Source: Haematococcus lacustris
Taxonomy: Eukaryota > Chlorophyta > Chlorophyceae > Chlamydomonadales > Haematococcaceae
Length of the DNA: 64,000 nucleotides
Reading direction: 5' to 3'
Assembly: GCA_030144725.1 (NCBI GenBank)
Contig: JASKMD010000030.1
Coordinates: 220,525 to 284,524 of the forward strand
Part shown: positions 1 to 11,684 of the stretch, one piece after another
Layout of the letters: each line of letters starts with the position of its first letter
How positions within the stretch are numbered: position 1 is the stretch's first letter
Translations under genes and position numbers: made by a program
The notes under the pieces: model-generated
The model's input: the letters and a program-made list of their open reading frames with translations, nothing else
What the model was told of the DNA's origin: nothing
The model's database searches: none

Positions 1-1
1 G

Positions 2-103
2 GCCCCCCCATGGGGCAGGTGGCTGGACCGGGACACCAATGGGTGCCTCGACTTCCAGCGCATTGGGGAGAGCATGCATCGCCCCCTGGAGCTGTGCAGC
101 TGA
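2..103 (+). pseudogene. Fanzor/TnpB-like RuvC-III fragment
   Basis: Read from base 2 the DNA gives GRWLDRDTNGCLDFQRIGES followed by an arginine/proline tail and a stop at 101-103. The D-R-D-T-x-x-x-L-x-x-Q-R-I-G block aligns with the better kept copies at 13862-13918 and 49790-49850, where it reads DRDCNAALNM. That matches the RuvC-III signature (RDxNAAxN) of TnpB and its eukaryotic relatives, the Fanzors. The N-A-A core is replaced by N-G-C, so this is a decayed 3' end. The rest of the gene lies outside the window or is lost. Confidence 0.6.
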
Positions 104-230
104 GATGACCTTGAGGCTCTCTCCCCCGTTGGCGAGGCGTACCTGCAGTCTAGGGGAAAAGAGTGCCACCGGTATGGGGTTTGTAGTCATCAAGGGTGCG
201 ACCGAGGATGCTTCAACTTGATTGGAGTAG
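104..230 (+). repeat. Dispersed repeat downstream of Fanzor-like fragment
   Basis: The stretch with GTAGTCATCAAGGGTGCGAC at 184-203 recurs, diverged, on the minus strand at about 15330-15405 and 22010-22096. It follows the Fanzor-like stop here, and the other copies lie near Fanzor-like fragments as well, so it may be the 3' untranslated part of the same mobile family. Confidence 0.5.
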
Positions 231-2053
231 CTCAGTGAGATTATCCACAGTCAAACATGTTGTTCCATGTTAACGAGTTGTGTTTGCCTGGTCCGGGTCG
301 ACGCGAGGTTAGAAGGGTTATGAGGGTAAGACGGGCGCTCGGACCGAGCTCGGGCAGAGGGAGAACGGCGACATCTCATTGCAGCCTGACGATAGCAAAC
401 CTAACGTCAGGTGGCCCCAACATGGGGTTGGTAATATGCATGCAAGTACTCTCTCAATACTGCATCGTTTTCGATAGCGTTTGTCACATTGGTAGCTGCA
501 AATCAATGCGCGTCATCTGACCATCAGCGCAAGCCATTGGAGTCTTTGCTCGCGTACTGCCACATGTGCCCGCGAACAAACCACAGCGGCGAGAAGGGTC
601 TCCTTGGCACGGTGAGCCACATCGCTGTGACCCCATCTACCTAGCGTAGTGAGCTGGTTGTGCACAAATGGAATGTCCGGCCAACACCCAACGCGATGCC
701 TGCCGGGCGTGCAGGGCACCTAGACGGGGTAACTGAAACATAAAACTGTGTTCGCTCCTCGCCGAATACATCATTTGGGTCGGCGCTCACTAAGGTATCA
801 CCGGGTTACACCCCCCCTCCTCCACTATGTCCTCCACTGTGTTGCACCCGCTGCACCCACAGGAAAAGCCACACACTTTGTTTGTTCTTTACCCATTGGC
901 GCATCTATTGAAACAACCCGCACGTTAAACAGCCCAGGCCTCTATCAGTTTGACATCTTCAAAGTGGCATCATGTTCTCCAAGTCAGGGCCTCCCAACCC
1001 CCTTGAAAAGGGGGTGTGTCCGTTTCACGCGGTTTATTTCTCGTACAGTTTGCGGATTGATCAACGAAGCACATCAGTATGTAGAGGGCTCGCTTGGCTA
1101 CACGCTACGGCTGTCCTGAGCGTCCATGGCTATGTATATGATGCACTGCTTAGGCGTGAACCCGGCCTATATTTTGTGGGCAGATATCACCATGCACGCC
1201 TCCTCCACCCTCGACCTTCTTAATGACGCCGTGATGAAGGAAACGCAAGTATGTGTGCAGTCGCGCTTTGCGTTGCGATGGCCGGTATCGCGAATTTGAA
1301 ACCTAAGAAGCTGAAATGCTTCTTTAACGCACCCACACCACTGCTGATGCTGCGACTAGAACAGCCGCATATTTCTTAACATCTATTAGCTTTCACTCGT
1401 CATTTGTGTCGCTCGCGCTGTCAAGCGAGAGACGGAGTGGTTGTATGCTCTAGCGGCTCATTAAGACACTATGTGCACCCTTCACTTCTTGTTACAGTAG
1501 ACTATGTGGCCTGATAGTCAAACTGACCGCGGGACTCTTCATACTTGAGCCTTTTCTGCTCGTTCCCCTGGTCATGTGCTTTGTTCGTTGTAGCTAGAGC
1601 ATATGCGTAGGTGCGAAGCCTTCGTTGTGTCGCTACATCGTTTTGGGACATCACCACCGAGACATATGCTTCGGTCCACGGTGCCATGACCTGCTGCACT
1701 CCCTAGGCCTCTACACTCCATAGCAAAGGCCCCTGGCACTAGGGTTTGTTAACGAACAGCAGTTTTTGCTTTAGCATCAATCCATGCCGTAGGTGCATGC
1801 CACAACGTGCATACCCCCTGGTTGGGTACAGTATATGAGCAACAAGTATCTAAAGGCAAACATCTAGTAGGACTGCAAGCACCCATTGCAGATGTGGTAG
1901 CAGAACACCCTTCCCGAGCAACTGCAACTCTTGCCTCATGGCCACAACAAAACCCCATACTAGCACCCCATGGCAGGGCAAGATCTGTACACTCCATAGC
2001 TAGGCCTGGTCTCTTGTCCATTAGCTACACGCCCATGGCAACAAAGCAGAGCC
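231..2053. other. No gene recognised
   Basis: Short open frames on both strands show no family motif, no consistent exon phase and no repeat that I can delimit. I see nothing to annotate here. Confidence 0.5.
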
Positions 2054-3070
2054 CTATGGCAACACCCCATGCCCGGTGGGGCTGCCACGCTCAGCAATGT
2101 GCTTCTGCACGGCCTTCTGCCAGCCTGCCACCAGGGTGCTGCCGACTGGCTGATCCCTGGGCGGCACCTTGTGGTAAAGGAGGTAGGCCCTGAGCTGCTC
2201 ACGTGTGAACCGGGTTGCCTCCTTGGCCGAGGTATTGCTGTAGTCTGCACCCCGTGCGTGTTGCTGGAATGCCTGCCGCAGCTGCTGCAGGGGGGCCTGG
2301 CTGGGCACGTTCAACACCATCTTGGCGTTCCCGTCTACCATGCACGCTGACTCCTCCGTCTTGCGTGCTGCCTTGGCCTCCCGGTTGTCGTCTGCTGAGG
2401 TTGTCTCCTTGTCACGCTTCTGCTTGCGGAGCGTGATGAGCCGAGCCTCAAAGTCTGCCAAGTCGATGTTGGCGAGTGCCCCAGGGTCGAGCTTATTGTT
2501 GATGCTGCCGATCATGGCATCCAGCCCCTGCTTGGCGCTGTTGCCGTGCTTTGTGTGTTGCAGGCTGGACTCCACTGCGTGGTTTGAGCTGGGTGCTGCC
2601 CCAAAGAACTCCACTAGGTGTGTGCGTAGGCCTAGACTGCAAGGCTGGCCAGCTGCCAGCTCCAGGATGTCGTCAAGGAAATCCTGCAGCGTGCCATACG
2701 GGTCAAAGACGGCTGGGTCGAATGGCAGAAACTGCTCCCCGCTTGGTGCCTGCCGCCGCCCCCCCTGCTGTTGCTGTTGCTTTTGCTGCTGGTGCACGTC
2801 CCACTCTTGCAGCCTCATGTCCCGCTGTTTCAGCACCTGCTCAGCTGCCTTCTGTGCGTACAAAGCGTTTGAAGAGCCCATGGCTGCCAGCAAGTGAGGG
2901 AGCTGGAAGAATAGCTGGCTGTGTTCGTACAAGTACTCGTACAGTGCCTGGATGTGCTTGTTGATGAGCACAACGAGCTTTGGCTTGGCAGCCGCCCATT
3001 GTTGGGGGCCTTCCAAGGCCATGTGGTTGGGGGCAGAGGCAGCAGCTGTGAGGTGCAATTGACACGCCAT
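2054..3070 (-). CDS. Hypothetical protein with SAP-like C-terminus
   Basis: An uninterrupted 338-codon frame, the longest non-repetitive one in the first 4 kb. The N-terminal third has hydrophobic helices (about residues 30-65). It is followed by a glutamine run (about 93-102) and a basic, charged middle (about 215-245, rich in K/R/D/E). The last 50 residues (around FTREQLRAYLLYHKVPPRDQ) resemble the helix-turn-helix spacing of SAP-type DNA-binding domains; that is a weak visual match. I do not recognise the family. It may be the last exon of a longer gene, since the start at 3070 lies just after a possible splice acceptor. It ends about 940 bp from the TIR transposon and could belong to it or to an unrelated gene. 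Confidence 0.45.
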   Translation of the reverse strand: MACQLHLTAAASAPNHMALEGPQQWAAAKPKLVVLINKHIQALYEYLYEHSQLFFQLPHLLAAMGSSNALYAQKAAEQVLKQRDMRLQEWDVHQQQKQQQQQGGRRQAPSGEQFLPFDPAVFDPYGTLQDFLDDILELAAGQPCSLGLRTHLVEFFGAAPSSNHAVESSLQHTKHGNSAKQGLDAMIGSINNKLDPGALANIDLADFEARLITLRKQKRDKETTSADDNREAKAARKTEESACMVDGNAKMVLNVPSQAPLQQLRQAFQQHARGADYSNTSAKEATRFTREQLRAYLLYHKVPPRDQPVGSTLVAGWQKAVQKHIAERGSPTGHGVLP

Positions 3071-4007
3071 GGCTCACTGAGCTTTTTGAGTAATATTGCT
3101 TCTTCTGACACAGATGGGCATATGAGTATAGTAGTCCTTGAAAGTGCGGTCAGCACAAAAATAAGACATCTCTCTGAGTTTTGGCTGGATTTGCTGCTTT
3201 GGCTGCAAATCCTACCTGCTCAGCGGAGCCGCAGCTGAAGCTTGAATTAGCCATTTACGTATGCTGTGGTGCACTCGGAAACTCCTGCATCATCAGATGT
3301 GCGTCGGGTAACCTGTGCTGGCGCAGGATAGGTGGCAACTGCTGCGTGCACCTCACCTCGCGGGCTGGCAGCAGCGCCTATGCGTAGAGCACCAATAGCA
3401 CGCCTGCACAGCGCGATGTCTTGAGGGTGGCCGGCGGATCCCAACCACCCTGCCCACCACTATCGAAGCAGCTGCTGGTTGCTGTCGTAACTAGAGTCCG
3501 CGTTTATGCCATGCCGCGCGGGGCTAAAGCCATCGGCCTGCTCCCGGAGCAATCGGTCGCATGTGACGGTCTTACATGCCAAAACATCAGAGTTGGGAGG
3601 CCCTGACTCCAAGCAGAATCAGGGCTACGGGGCTATGGGGTGGCAGTTGAGCTATGCAACTTTGCACGCAGGTGGATGGCATGTAGGGGAGTGTAACTCT
3701 CAGAGGAGCCGAGTCCTGATTCGGTCATGGTGTGGAGTTGTGTGTCTGACTGCATGGCCCAGGTCCTGAGATCGGCTAAGGGAGTTGGGGGTCACCGACC
3801 AAAGTGAGCTTATGGCTTATCTGAGTATAAGCGTTTGTTACAATGTCCTAGATGAGCTTAGCCAAGTAAGTAGCATGCTGTATATCAAAATGGTCGAGCT
3901 GTGGCATTGCCCTCCAGGTATGGGGAGGAGGTGGGCTCAGTGCCACATCGCTGCAACCGCTTTCCGATCCGACTGCTGCCGCCGACGCGCATGCTCATGT
4001 TGAGCAC
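3071..4007. other. No gene recognised
   Basis: Only short frames. The sequence is the left flank of the TIR transposon; the last five bases before the element form its target duplication. Confidence 0.5.
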
Positions 4008-4264
4008 CCTAAGTCAGGTCCCACAAGGTCAGGTAAAATGGCTCGAAAAAATGTACCGTCACTTTTTGTCGCGTATACTGCACTCCAAGAGGTCAAACCG
4101 CGACGCCCCGCTGCGGCGTGGTGCTCCGGAGCTTGGCCTGCGAGGGACGGGCTGAAGTCCACCTAGCCCCCCTCCGCGGTATCCTTGCACCTGTGACTCC
4201 TTGCACCCTGACGGTAATGCACGTGCAGACAAGAACGCCGCAACGACAAGCGAGGTAGAGCGGT

Positions 4265-4526
4265 TGTTGGAAGAGCACGGGCAGACGCGGACACCAGTTC
4301 AGGGTAGTTACATTGATCTGCCACAACTGCTAGCGCGCAGCCTTGCGCCTACCTGTTGGAAGAGCACGGGCAGACGCGGACACCAGTTCAGGGTGCCTAC
4401 GACTGCCGGGTGTCTGCCCTAAATACGGCAGTCACACTCGCACTCATCGCGGCCGGGCCGCTGGCAGGCACACCCTACAATCCCGGTGCTTGATCTCAAC
4501 TGCACCGGGAGGGTATGCAACTAACA
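4265..4526 (-). repeat. 3' LTR of copia element
   Basis: 262 bp with TGTT...AACA ends. It contains a 41-bp direct repeat: TGTTGGAAGAGCACGGGCAG and what follows occur at 4265 and again at about 4354. It differs from the 5' LTR by one base (GGGCCGC here against GGGCGGC). Confidence 0.95.
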
Positions 4527-4535
4527 CTCCCACTC
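4527..4535 (-). promoter_or_regulatory. Polypurine tract of copia element
   Basis: On the minus strand GAGTGGGAG abuts the 3' LTR, the expected place and composition for the plus-strand primer of reverse transcription. Confidence 0.7.
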
Positions 4536-4801
4536 AGAGGTCTGGCTAGGTGAGAGCAACAACTTTAGCGCTTCCAACAACTGTTTAAGCAAACGACTGG
4601 CGGTCTGCAGGCATGCAAGCCTGAGCCAAGCAACAACTGCGGGCAACTCTCAGTTCATGGCAAAAGCACACCATGCTGAGTCTAACAGGCTGTTAGCAGG
4701 CATGCAGGCCTGTGCCTAGAACCCTTCCATGCTCCAGTCCAGATAGACATTACTGGCTGGATACCACAGGCTGTTTCAGATCGGACAGGACCTGTGCCTG
4801 T

Positions 4802-7098
4802 TCAGCTGAACACTCCGCATCCTTGCTTGCCCATGTTAAACTGAGTTGCTGCCAAAGGCTTGGTGAGGATATCTGCCAGCATGCTGGAGGTGTGGCAGTA
4901 GTGAAATGCTACCTCACCTCTGCTGATGCGCTCTCTGACAAAGTGATGGTGTACGTCAATGTGCTTTGCTCGTGAGGTGGCCATGGGGTTGTGCAAGAGC
5001 TGAATGGCTGCCTGATTGTCACAGCCCAGGTGCACACAGCTGGCATCCAGCTGCAGATCCCTCATGAGCTTGCGCAGCCACAGAGCCTCCTTGGCTGCGC
5101 TGGACGCTGCCATATACTCTGCTTCTGCTGTTGACATAGCCACAGTCGGCTGGAGGCGGCTGGACCAGCTAATGGCACCCCCATTCAGAGTGAAGATATA
5201 CCCAGTGGTGCTTCTGGCTGTGTCCTTGTCCCCTGCATAGTCTGCATCAGAGAAGCCCTGCAGCCCTGACACACCACCAAACAGAAGTCCTTGATCTGCA
5301 GTGCCCTTCAGGTAGCATAGCACACTGCAGGCGGCCAACCAGTGCTGCTTAGTGGGTGCAGACATGTGCCTGGCCAAGGCGCCCACAGCAAATGCAATGT
5401 CTGGCCGTGTGCAGCAGGTCAGGTATAGCAGGCTGCCCACCAGGGCACTGTAATGATACAGAGTCGTGTCCAAGGCATCCCCTTCCCTGACTAGCTTAAC
5501 AGCAGGAGCCATGGGCAGAGGCTTGCTGTGGGCTGCTGACTTGCTGTTGGCTGTGACCAGCTCCTGGATGAATTTGTGCTGGTCAAGCTTGATGGTGCCC
5601 TCAGCTCTGTCCCTGGTCAGCTGCATCCCTAGGAACCACCGGGCCTCACCCAAGTCCTTCAGTTTGAAGGCTGAGGACAGCTGCTTCTTCACGTAGGCCA
5701 ATCCTGCGGTGTCCCCCTGCTGGGTGCACAGAAGGCAGTCGTCCACATACACTAGCAGGTACACCATGCCAGTGCTCAGCTGCAGGGTAAACAGGGCAGG
5801 GTCTGCCTCAGAGGCCTTGAAGCCCATGCTCAGCAGCTCCTCACACAGCCTGGCATGCCACGCCCTGGGGGCCTGCCTTAAACCATACAGGGCCTTCTGC
5901 AGACGGCACACAGTGTTAGTGCTGCCCTCTTCAAAACTTTCTGGCTGCTGCACATAGATGACCTCCCCTGGCTCTAGCTTGCCGTTCAGGAAGGCTGTCT
6001 CAAAGTCTAACTGATGAATCTCCATGTCCTCAGCTGCTGCCTTGGCCAGGAGGGTGCGCAATGTGGTATGCTTGCTGACCGGTGCATAGACATCTCCTAC
6101 ATCCACACCTGATTGTTGATAGAACCCCTTTGCCACTAGCCTGGCCTTCAGCTTCTCAATGTTCCCTGCAGCATCACGCTTCACTTTAAGTACCCATTTG
6201 GTAGGCAGCACACGTGCATTGGCAGGACGCTCTTCAAGGCACCATGTTCGGTTTGCATGCAAGGAGGCCAGCTCAGCATTCATGGCTTCAATCCACAAGT
6301 CTGCCATGGGACCAGCCAGAGCCTCTGCCACAGTGGGTGTGTCATTGATGGGAGAGTCTGACACAGTCAAGGCATTCAGCTCAGGCTGCCTAATCTTGAG
6401 TGGTGGGCGTCGGTCCCTTGGTGGGTTGCGCCGTGGCTGGGGTGCACCAGGTGCCTCAGGCGAAGAGGGCCGTGAGTCAGGTGCATCAGGCATGGGTGCA
6501 GATGGGTGCACAGATGGGTGCACAGCAGATGGGCACACCACAGGTCTGGCTGCTGAGGGTGCTGCGGTTGGTGCTGCTGGTCTTGCTGCTGCTGATCTTG
6601 CTGATGCTGCAGCTGGTGCTGCTGGTCTTGCTGCTGTTGGTCTTGCTGATGTTGGTGCAGCTGGCGCTGCTGGTCTTGCTGATGCTGGTGCTGCTGATGC
6701 TGCTGGTCTAGCTGCTGCTGGCGCTGCTGCTGGTGCTGCACCTGGTGCTGCAGGTGCTGCTGCTGGAGCTGCTGCTGGTGCTGCAACTGGCTGTGCTCCC
6801 ACTGTCTCCCTGGCTAGAGGCATGGGTTGAAGACTGAATCTGCCTATTCCTGGTCTGGGTAGTCTGTTGATGAACTCTAGTTGCTGTTGGTGCCACATGT
6901 GAGATCCTGGCTCATATCTGGCAGTCAGGCTGACTTGCTCACTGGGTTCTTGCTCACTGGGTGGAGAGTCTGAGCTGCTGCTGTCTTGCTGATGTGCCCC
7001 TATGCCTTCCAGCGGTCTGGACCGTGGTCGCTGTGCACTGCTGCCTGGCCTGCTGATACTGCTGCTGCTCCCACTGTCCTCAGAGCTGCTGCTGCTGG

Positions 7099-7172
<74 letters not shown>

Positions 7173-9910
7173 AGGCTGTTGCCCCCCTCAGCAGGAGCTA
7201 CTGGGGTCAGTGGCTCAGAGGGGTTGTTAGGGCTGGGTGGGAGGGGTAAGAGAAACACAGGCTGTGCTGCCTGGTCTTGCTGGCGAGTAGGCTGCAGGAC
7301 TGACAGTTCATCAAACACTATGTCCTTGCTGCATGTCTCTCGACCGTTGACCAGCACCCTGTACGCTTTAGAGCCAGGCTCATAGCCTAAGAACAGGCCC
7401 TCAACTGACTTGGCCTGTAGCTTGCTGCGCTGGTGGTCAGGAACATGGAGCCAGACTCTGCAGCCAAACACTCTAAGACCTGACAGATCAGGCTTGACAC
7501 CATAGAAGGCTTCCCAAGGTGTGAGTGGCTGGCCTGACACAGGTAGCAGGCATCTGACATGGTTGGCAAACTTGACTGCATGTGCCCAGAAGCTGAGAGA
7601 TATGTCTGCTGAGTGAATGATGCTGCGGGCCTTCTCAAAGATAGTCCTGTTCAAGCGTTCAGCTGCACCATTCTGCTGTGGGCTGTAAGGGGCTGAGTGC
7701 TGGTGTACTATGCCCTTGCTGCGGCAGTACTCTTTCATGCGGCTGTTGACGTACTCTGTTCCATTGTCTGTGCGGATGGCCTTGCAGCGGAAACCTGACT
7801 GGGTCTCAAGCTCCTCAATGACTGTCCTAACTATGTCAGGTACTTGAGCCTTGCTGCTGATGGGCATACACACTGACAGCTTGGTGTGTTCATCAAGGAA
7901 GGTTGCCACATACAGGCTGCCATCCCTGGCACTGGCGTGCATGGGGCCACAGACATCCATGTGGATCAGCCCTAAGGGAGCTGTCACTGGTGCTGCATTG
8001 AGGGAAGGTCCTGCGAATGCGACATTCTTGTGCTGCTTGCCCTTGACACAGCCTACACACACAGCTGGGTCAGAGGCAGCTGCTCGGAACTGTGCAGCTG
8101 TGATGGGTACCCCTGACACCATGCCTTCTGACTGCATGCGTGCTAGAGCATCATAGGAAGCATGACACAGACGCTGGTGCCACACCTGAGGAGAGTTGGA
8201 GGTGGCGCTGTTGGCGGAGGGAGCAGCCACGTTGGTCAGAGGCTCCAGCTGTACCCTGTGGTCAGGCTGTAGAGCTGACTGCCTGATGCCATACAGCTTG
8301 GCACCCTGCTCCTGCTCAGAGTAAGTGTCTGGGCCATCTGGCATTGGGACAGCTGCCAGGATGTAGGAGTTTCTGATCTTGTGGGCGTTGACCCTCAGCA
8401 TGCTGCCAAACTGGTTGCTGCTGATCTGGCACAGATCTCCACGGAATAGAAAGCTGCTGCCTTCCTCTGTTGCAGCTGCCACGGAGATGAAGTTCTGCTT
8501 GCTGTCAGGAACATACAAGGCATGGCTGAGGAACCAGGAGCCACGCTTGGTGCTGAGGAACACGCTGCCTGACCCAACTGCCCAGACCCTGTGGCCTGCA
8601 GCTGCCAGCTTAACAGGCCTGTGCTTGTCTGGCGCAAAGGCTGTGTAGTCGTAGAAGAACTGCAGGTCTTTTAGGATATGCTGTGAGGCACCTGAGTCAA
8701 TGCAGAAGGGGCTGTACAGGTCGCTGTTGAAGTTCAGTCTGGGCTGCACCATCTGCATGAGGGCATCATCAAAGTCATCATCATCATCATCATCAGCAGC
8801 AGCAGTGGAGCAGGTGAACAGACTGGCTCCCCTGGATGGGCTCTGAGCTGCTGCCCTGCCAGGGGTCTGGGCCCTGCCTCTGCTGGGGCTGGATGTCCTG
8901 GCTGGGCTGGAGCTCCTGCCTGGACTGGGTCGTCTGCCTGGGCTGCTGGGCCTGACAGGGTTGCTGAACAGAGTCTTCATGCAGTTGCGCTGATCCCTGT
9001 CAAAGGTGAAGCATTCAGACATGATGTGACCTGGCTTAGCACAGTAGTTGCAGGTCAGGTGAGCATGTGAGCTGACGTCCCTGGTGGACCTGTCAGGCGA
9101 CTGTGCTCTGGGCTGCTGCTGCTGTGCTGGGCTCTGCTGCTCACGAGACTGCTGAGGAAACCTGGGCCTGCCCCTGCCCCCCTGTCCGCCTGAACTACCA
9201 GCCCCCCTGCTGTCAGAAGGGGAGGAGTAGGACCAGAGTGAGGATGAGGAGGTGCTGAGTTGCTGCTGCATCTGCTTGCCGAGCAGGTCAGCTTCCTTGC
9301 TCAGCAGCACCCGCTTGATGCGCTCGACCTTCAGGTCTGCGCTGGTCTGATCATAGCGCAGGCGTTCGACTGTGCCCTCATACTCAGATGGGAGAGCTGC
9401 CAAAATGGCGAGGACCACTGTGGATTCAGAGGTCTCACAGTTGCAGGCTTCCAGCTCAGTTAGCAGCTGCTGCAAGCGCGCAAAGAAGCGCGCAACAGAC
9501 TCGCCTGGCTCCATGCGCAGGAGGGAGAGTCGCTGCTGAAGTTGCGACTGTCGCGCGACTGACGATTCGGTGAACTGGGATTCGAGAGTCTCCCAGGCGT
9601 CTTGCGCTGAGTCTGCGTGCTTGACAGTAAAGATGTGGAGGTTGGATACGTGCCGCTGGATAAAGGCTAGGGCTTTGCGGTCCAGCACGCTGTCTGCACG
9701 GGAGCGGGCTAGATCTGCAGCATATGCTGCCCGCTCCTCCGGAGTGGCGGTGTCTGCTGGCACAGTGGGTAAGGGGGTGACGCCGTTGGCGACGACGGAC
9801 CTAAGGTTTGCTTCGACCAGAAGGCCCTCAGTCCGGATGCTCCAGATCGGCCAGTTGTCATCATCGAGAATGGTGGGAAAATTGCCAGAGATTGGGGGAT
9901 TAGTTGCCAT
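4802..9910 (-). CDS. Copia gag-pol polyprotein
   Basis: One open frame of 1702 codons starting at the ATG nearest the primer site. Domains in order: gag capsid-like region (1-250); zinc knuckle CNYCAKPGHIMSEC (about 287-300); aspartic protease with IDSGASQH (about 405); integrase with the HHCC zinc module (WHQRLCHA at about 577, ending VCVGCVKGKQH), catalytic D of DVCGP, D of RTDNGTEY (about 713) and E within SPQQNGAAERLNR; reverse transcriptase with WVLKVKRDAAGN and catalytic YVDDCLL (about 1390); RNase H with SDADYAGD (about 1557) and the STAEAEYMA motif. The integrase-RT linker holds a polyglutamine tract of about 26 residues and long Ala/Pro repeats. All catalytic residues that I can check are present. 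Its product would copy the element RNA into DNA and integrate it. Confidence 0.97.
7098..7172. repeat. CTG/CAG trinucleotide tract in gag-pol
   Basis: About 25 pure CTG units on the plus strand encode the polyglutamine run of the copia integrase-RT linker on the minus strand. The reading frame is kept. Confidence 0.9.
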
Positions 9911-9983
9911 CGCTGGTCGACTCGGCTGTCAACCACACGAACCCTAGCCAGCAACTCACTGGAGTCCTATCGCGCGTCAGCGC

Positions 9984-9997
9984 GTGGGCCCATAACC
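9984..9997 (-). promoter_or_regulatory. Primer binding site, initiator Met tRNA half
   Basis: Directly next to the 5' LTR the plus strand reads GTGGGCCCATAACC. This equals the anticodon stem-loop of eukaryotic initiator methionine tRNA (CAT anticodon within GGGCCCATAACC). Priming would therefore use a tRNA cut in its anticodon loop, as known for Drosophila copia, rather than the tRNA 3' end. Confidence 0.8.
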
Positions 9998-10259
9998 TGT
10001 TGGAAGAGCACGGGCAGACGCGGACACCAGTTCAGGGTAGTTACATTGATCTGCCACAACTGCTAGCGCGCAGCCTTGCGCCTACCTGTTGGAAGAGCAC
10101 GGGCAGACGCGGACACCAGTTCAGGGTGCCTACGACTGCCGGGTGTCTGCCCTAAATACGGCAGTCACACTCGCACTCATCGCGGCCGGGCGGCTGGCAG
10201 GCACACCCTACAATCCCGGTGCTTGATCTCAACTGCACCGGGAGGGTATGCAACTAACA
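9998..10259 (-). repeat. 5' LTR of copia element
   Basis: 262 bp, 261 identical to the LTR at 4265-4526, with the same internal 41-bp direct repeat (starts at 9998 and about 10087). It is followed by the target duplication GCGGT at 10260-10264. The promoter should lie here, reading on the minus strand. Confidence 0.95.
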
Positions 10260-10757
10260 GCGGTCACTAGTCGGTCGGTCGGGGTGCCGTGATGGGGTGC
10301 CGGCATGCAAATCTGCAGTGCTGTTTTTGAGATCGATTTGCTGCTTGTTGCTGCTGCGCATCCGTCTAGTTTCTGCGCCCTAGCTTTGACGTATACTCAT
10401 AGCTCCCACGGGAAGCTATTGCAGTGTAATACATCTGCCCTGCGCGGGTTGGGAGGCTAATGAAATTCCAGTGAGTTGAAACCTAATTTCTAGGCGGGAA
10501 GTGCATCAAACGCCGTGCTGACCTCCTGTAGAGATGCAAGCGGTGTGCCTTGAGAACTTCTGCAACTTTTGGTAGCGTATCCTTTAGGTTAGCACCCATA
10601 GATACACCCAGACATACCTACCATGCTCATGTCTAAATTACCCATCATCTCGCGCTCACCAGGCTGCGAAAGTACTAGAGGTCGTTCTGGTTCCTCCAAG
10701 CTACCACCAGCGTCCATCAGCGGCGCAAATGATGCAGACTGGCGGCCATAATTAGCG

Positions 10758-11541
10758 ATGGGCCGACGCACTAAGCGTAGTAAGAATGGGTCGGCGGTCA
10801 TGGCAGCTCGGGTTGCAGCTGGCATTGCCCCGTGGACGCGCATGGCCGGCTTCATCGCAAAGCGGTTCATGGTAAGGCTTCTGCGGCCTCAGTGGCTCTG
10901 TTCCCAGCTCCTTCTACCCCCTCTGGCCTTGCTGCTTGTGCATTTGCCGCTACTGCCCCAGCCCAGCTGTGTGCCCCAGCCCCAACCCCAGCCCATCTGC
11001 TGTGTTGTCATGTATATAGGTGTTGGAGGCGCAGTTGCAAGCATCCCAGACGCTGCATGGCGCTGATGCCGCTGCATCCCAGCAGCGTGAGCAGCAGCTG
11101 CAGGCCCAGATTGAGGAGCTTCAACAACAAAACGCCAGCCAGCGGTTGACAGCATATGTTGTGGCTGAGGAGATTGCTGACCTACAGGTGTGTCCTGGAA
11201 TCCCAATGCTTTCAGTGATGGCATGTAGCAAGCTGTTGCTTATCACAGTTGCTGACAAGTGTGCATGAAGTGTTGCTATATCTCAGGCCGGCCTTGCTGC
11301 GGCACATACATCAAACATAGAAACAACAGCAGCTGGGGGAGCAGCAACAACAGCTGGAGGAGCAGCAGCAGCAGCTGGAGGAGCAGCAGCAGCAGCTGGA
11401 GGAGCAGCAGCAGCAGCAGCTGGAGGAGCAGCAACAGCTGGAGGAGCAGCAGCAGCAGGTGCTGTCAGAACCATCTGGAGCAGCTTATGCAGCAGAGGAG
11501 AGGGCTGCCCTGGCAGCATGCATTGCCCATGCATTGACATT
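10758..11541 (+). pseudogene. Spliced coiled-coil gene fragment inside transposon copy 1
   Basis: Three blocks read like exons in one phase. 10758-10871 begins with ATG and a basic stretch (MGRRTKRSKNG) and ends at a GTAAGG donor. 11020-11187 follows a TATATAG acceptor and encodes a coiled coil (QREQQLQAQIEELQQQNASQ), ending at GTGTGT. A third block from 11321 encodes repeated QQQQLEE units and then a short Ala-rich segment. The same blocks occur on the minus strand in copy 2. I do not recognise the parent gene. The arrangement suggests a host gene piece carried by the transposon, but the element's own gene cannot be excluded. Confidence 0.5.
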
Positions 11542-11684
11542 GCAGTTAGGGCTGCTCCAGCCATGCCAACGTATCCTTTAGCTGCAGAAATGACGCGATG
11601 TCCTGGGTGAACCTTGCCACATGTGCTGCTTGAGCTGCAACGGCTTCTTCTTTCTGCTGCTCCGACATACATTTATCTGCCCTA

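Larger units (their letters stand above)
4265..10259 (-). mobile_element. Complete Ty1/copia LTR retrotransposon
   Basis: A 5995-bp element on the minus strand: 5' LTR 9998-10259, tRNA primer site 9984-9997, one gag-pol frame 4802-9910, purine tract 4527-4535, 3' LTR 4265-4526. The LTRs are 262 bp each, start TGTTGG and end AACA, and differ at one base. The target duplication is GCGGT (4260-4264 and 10260-10264). The intact frame and near-identical LTRs suggest a recent and possibly still competent insertion. Domain order protease-integrase-RT-RNase H places it in Ty1/copia. It sits inside TIR transposon copy 1; copy 2 has the uninterrupted site near 18838-18842. Confidence 0.97.

Noticed and set aside
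4013..4030. hAT assignment of the TIR transposon (CAGG-type terminus)
   Set aside because: Starting the element at CAGG gives no 8-bp duplication on either copy; only the GTCAGG boundary gives perfect 5-bp duplications.
6159..6830. 223-codon plus-strand frame
   Set aside because: Antisense shadow of the Ala/Pro-rich linker of the copia polyprotein.
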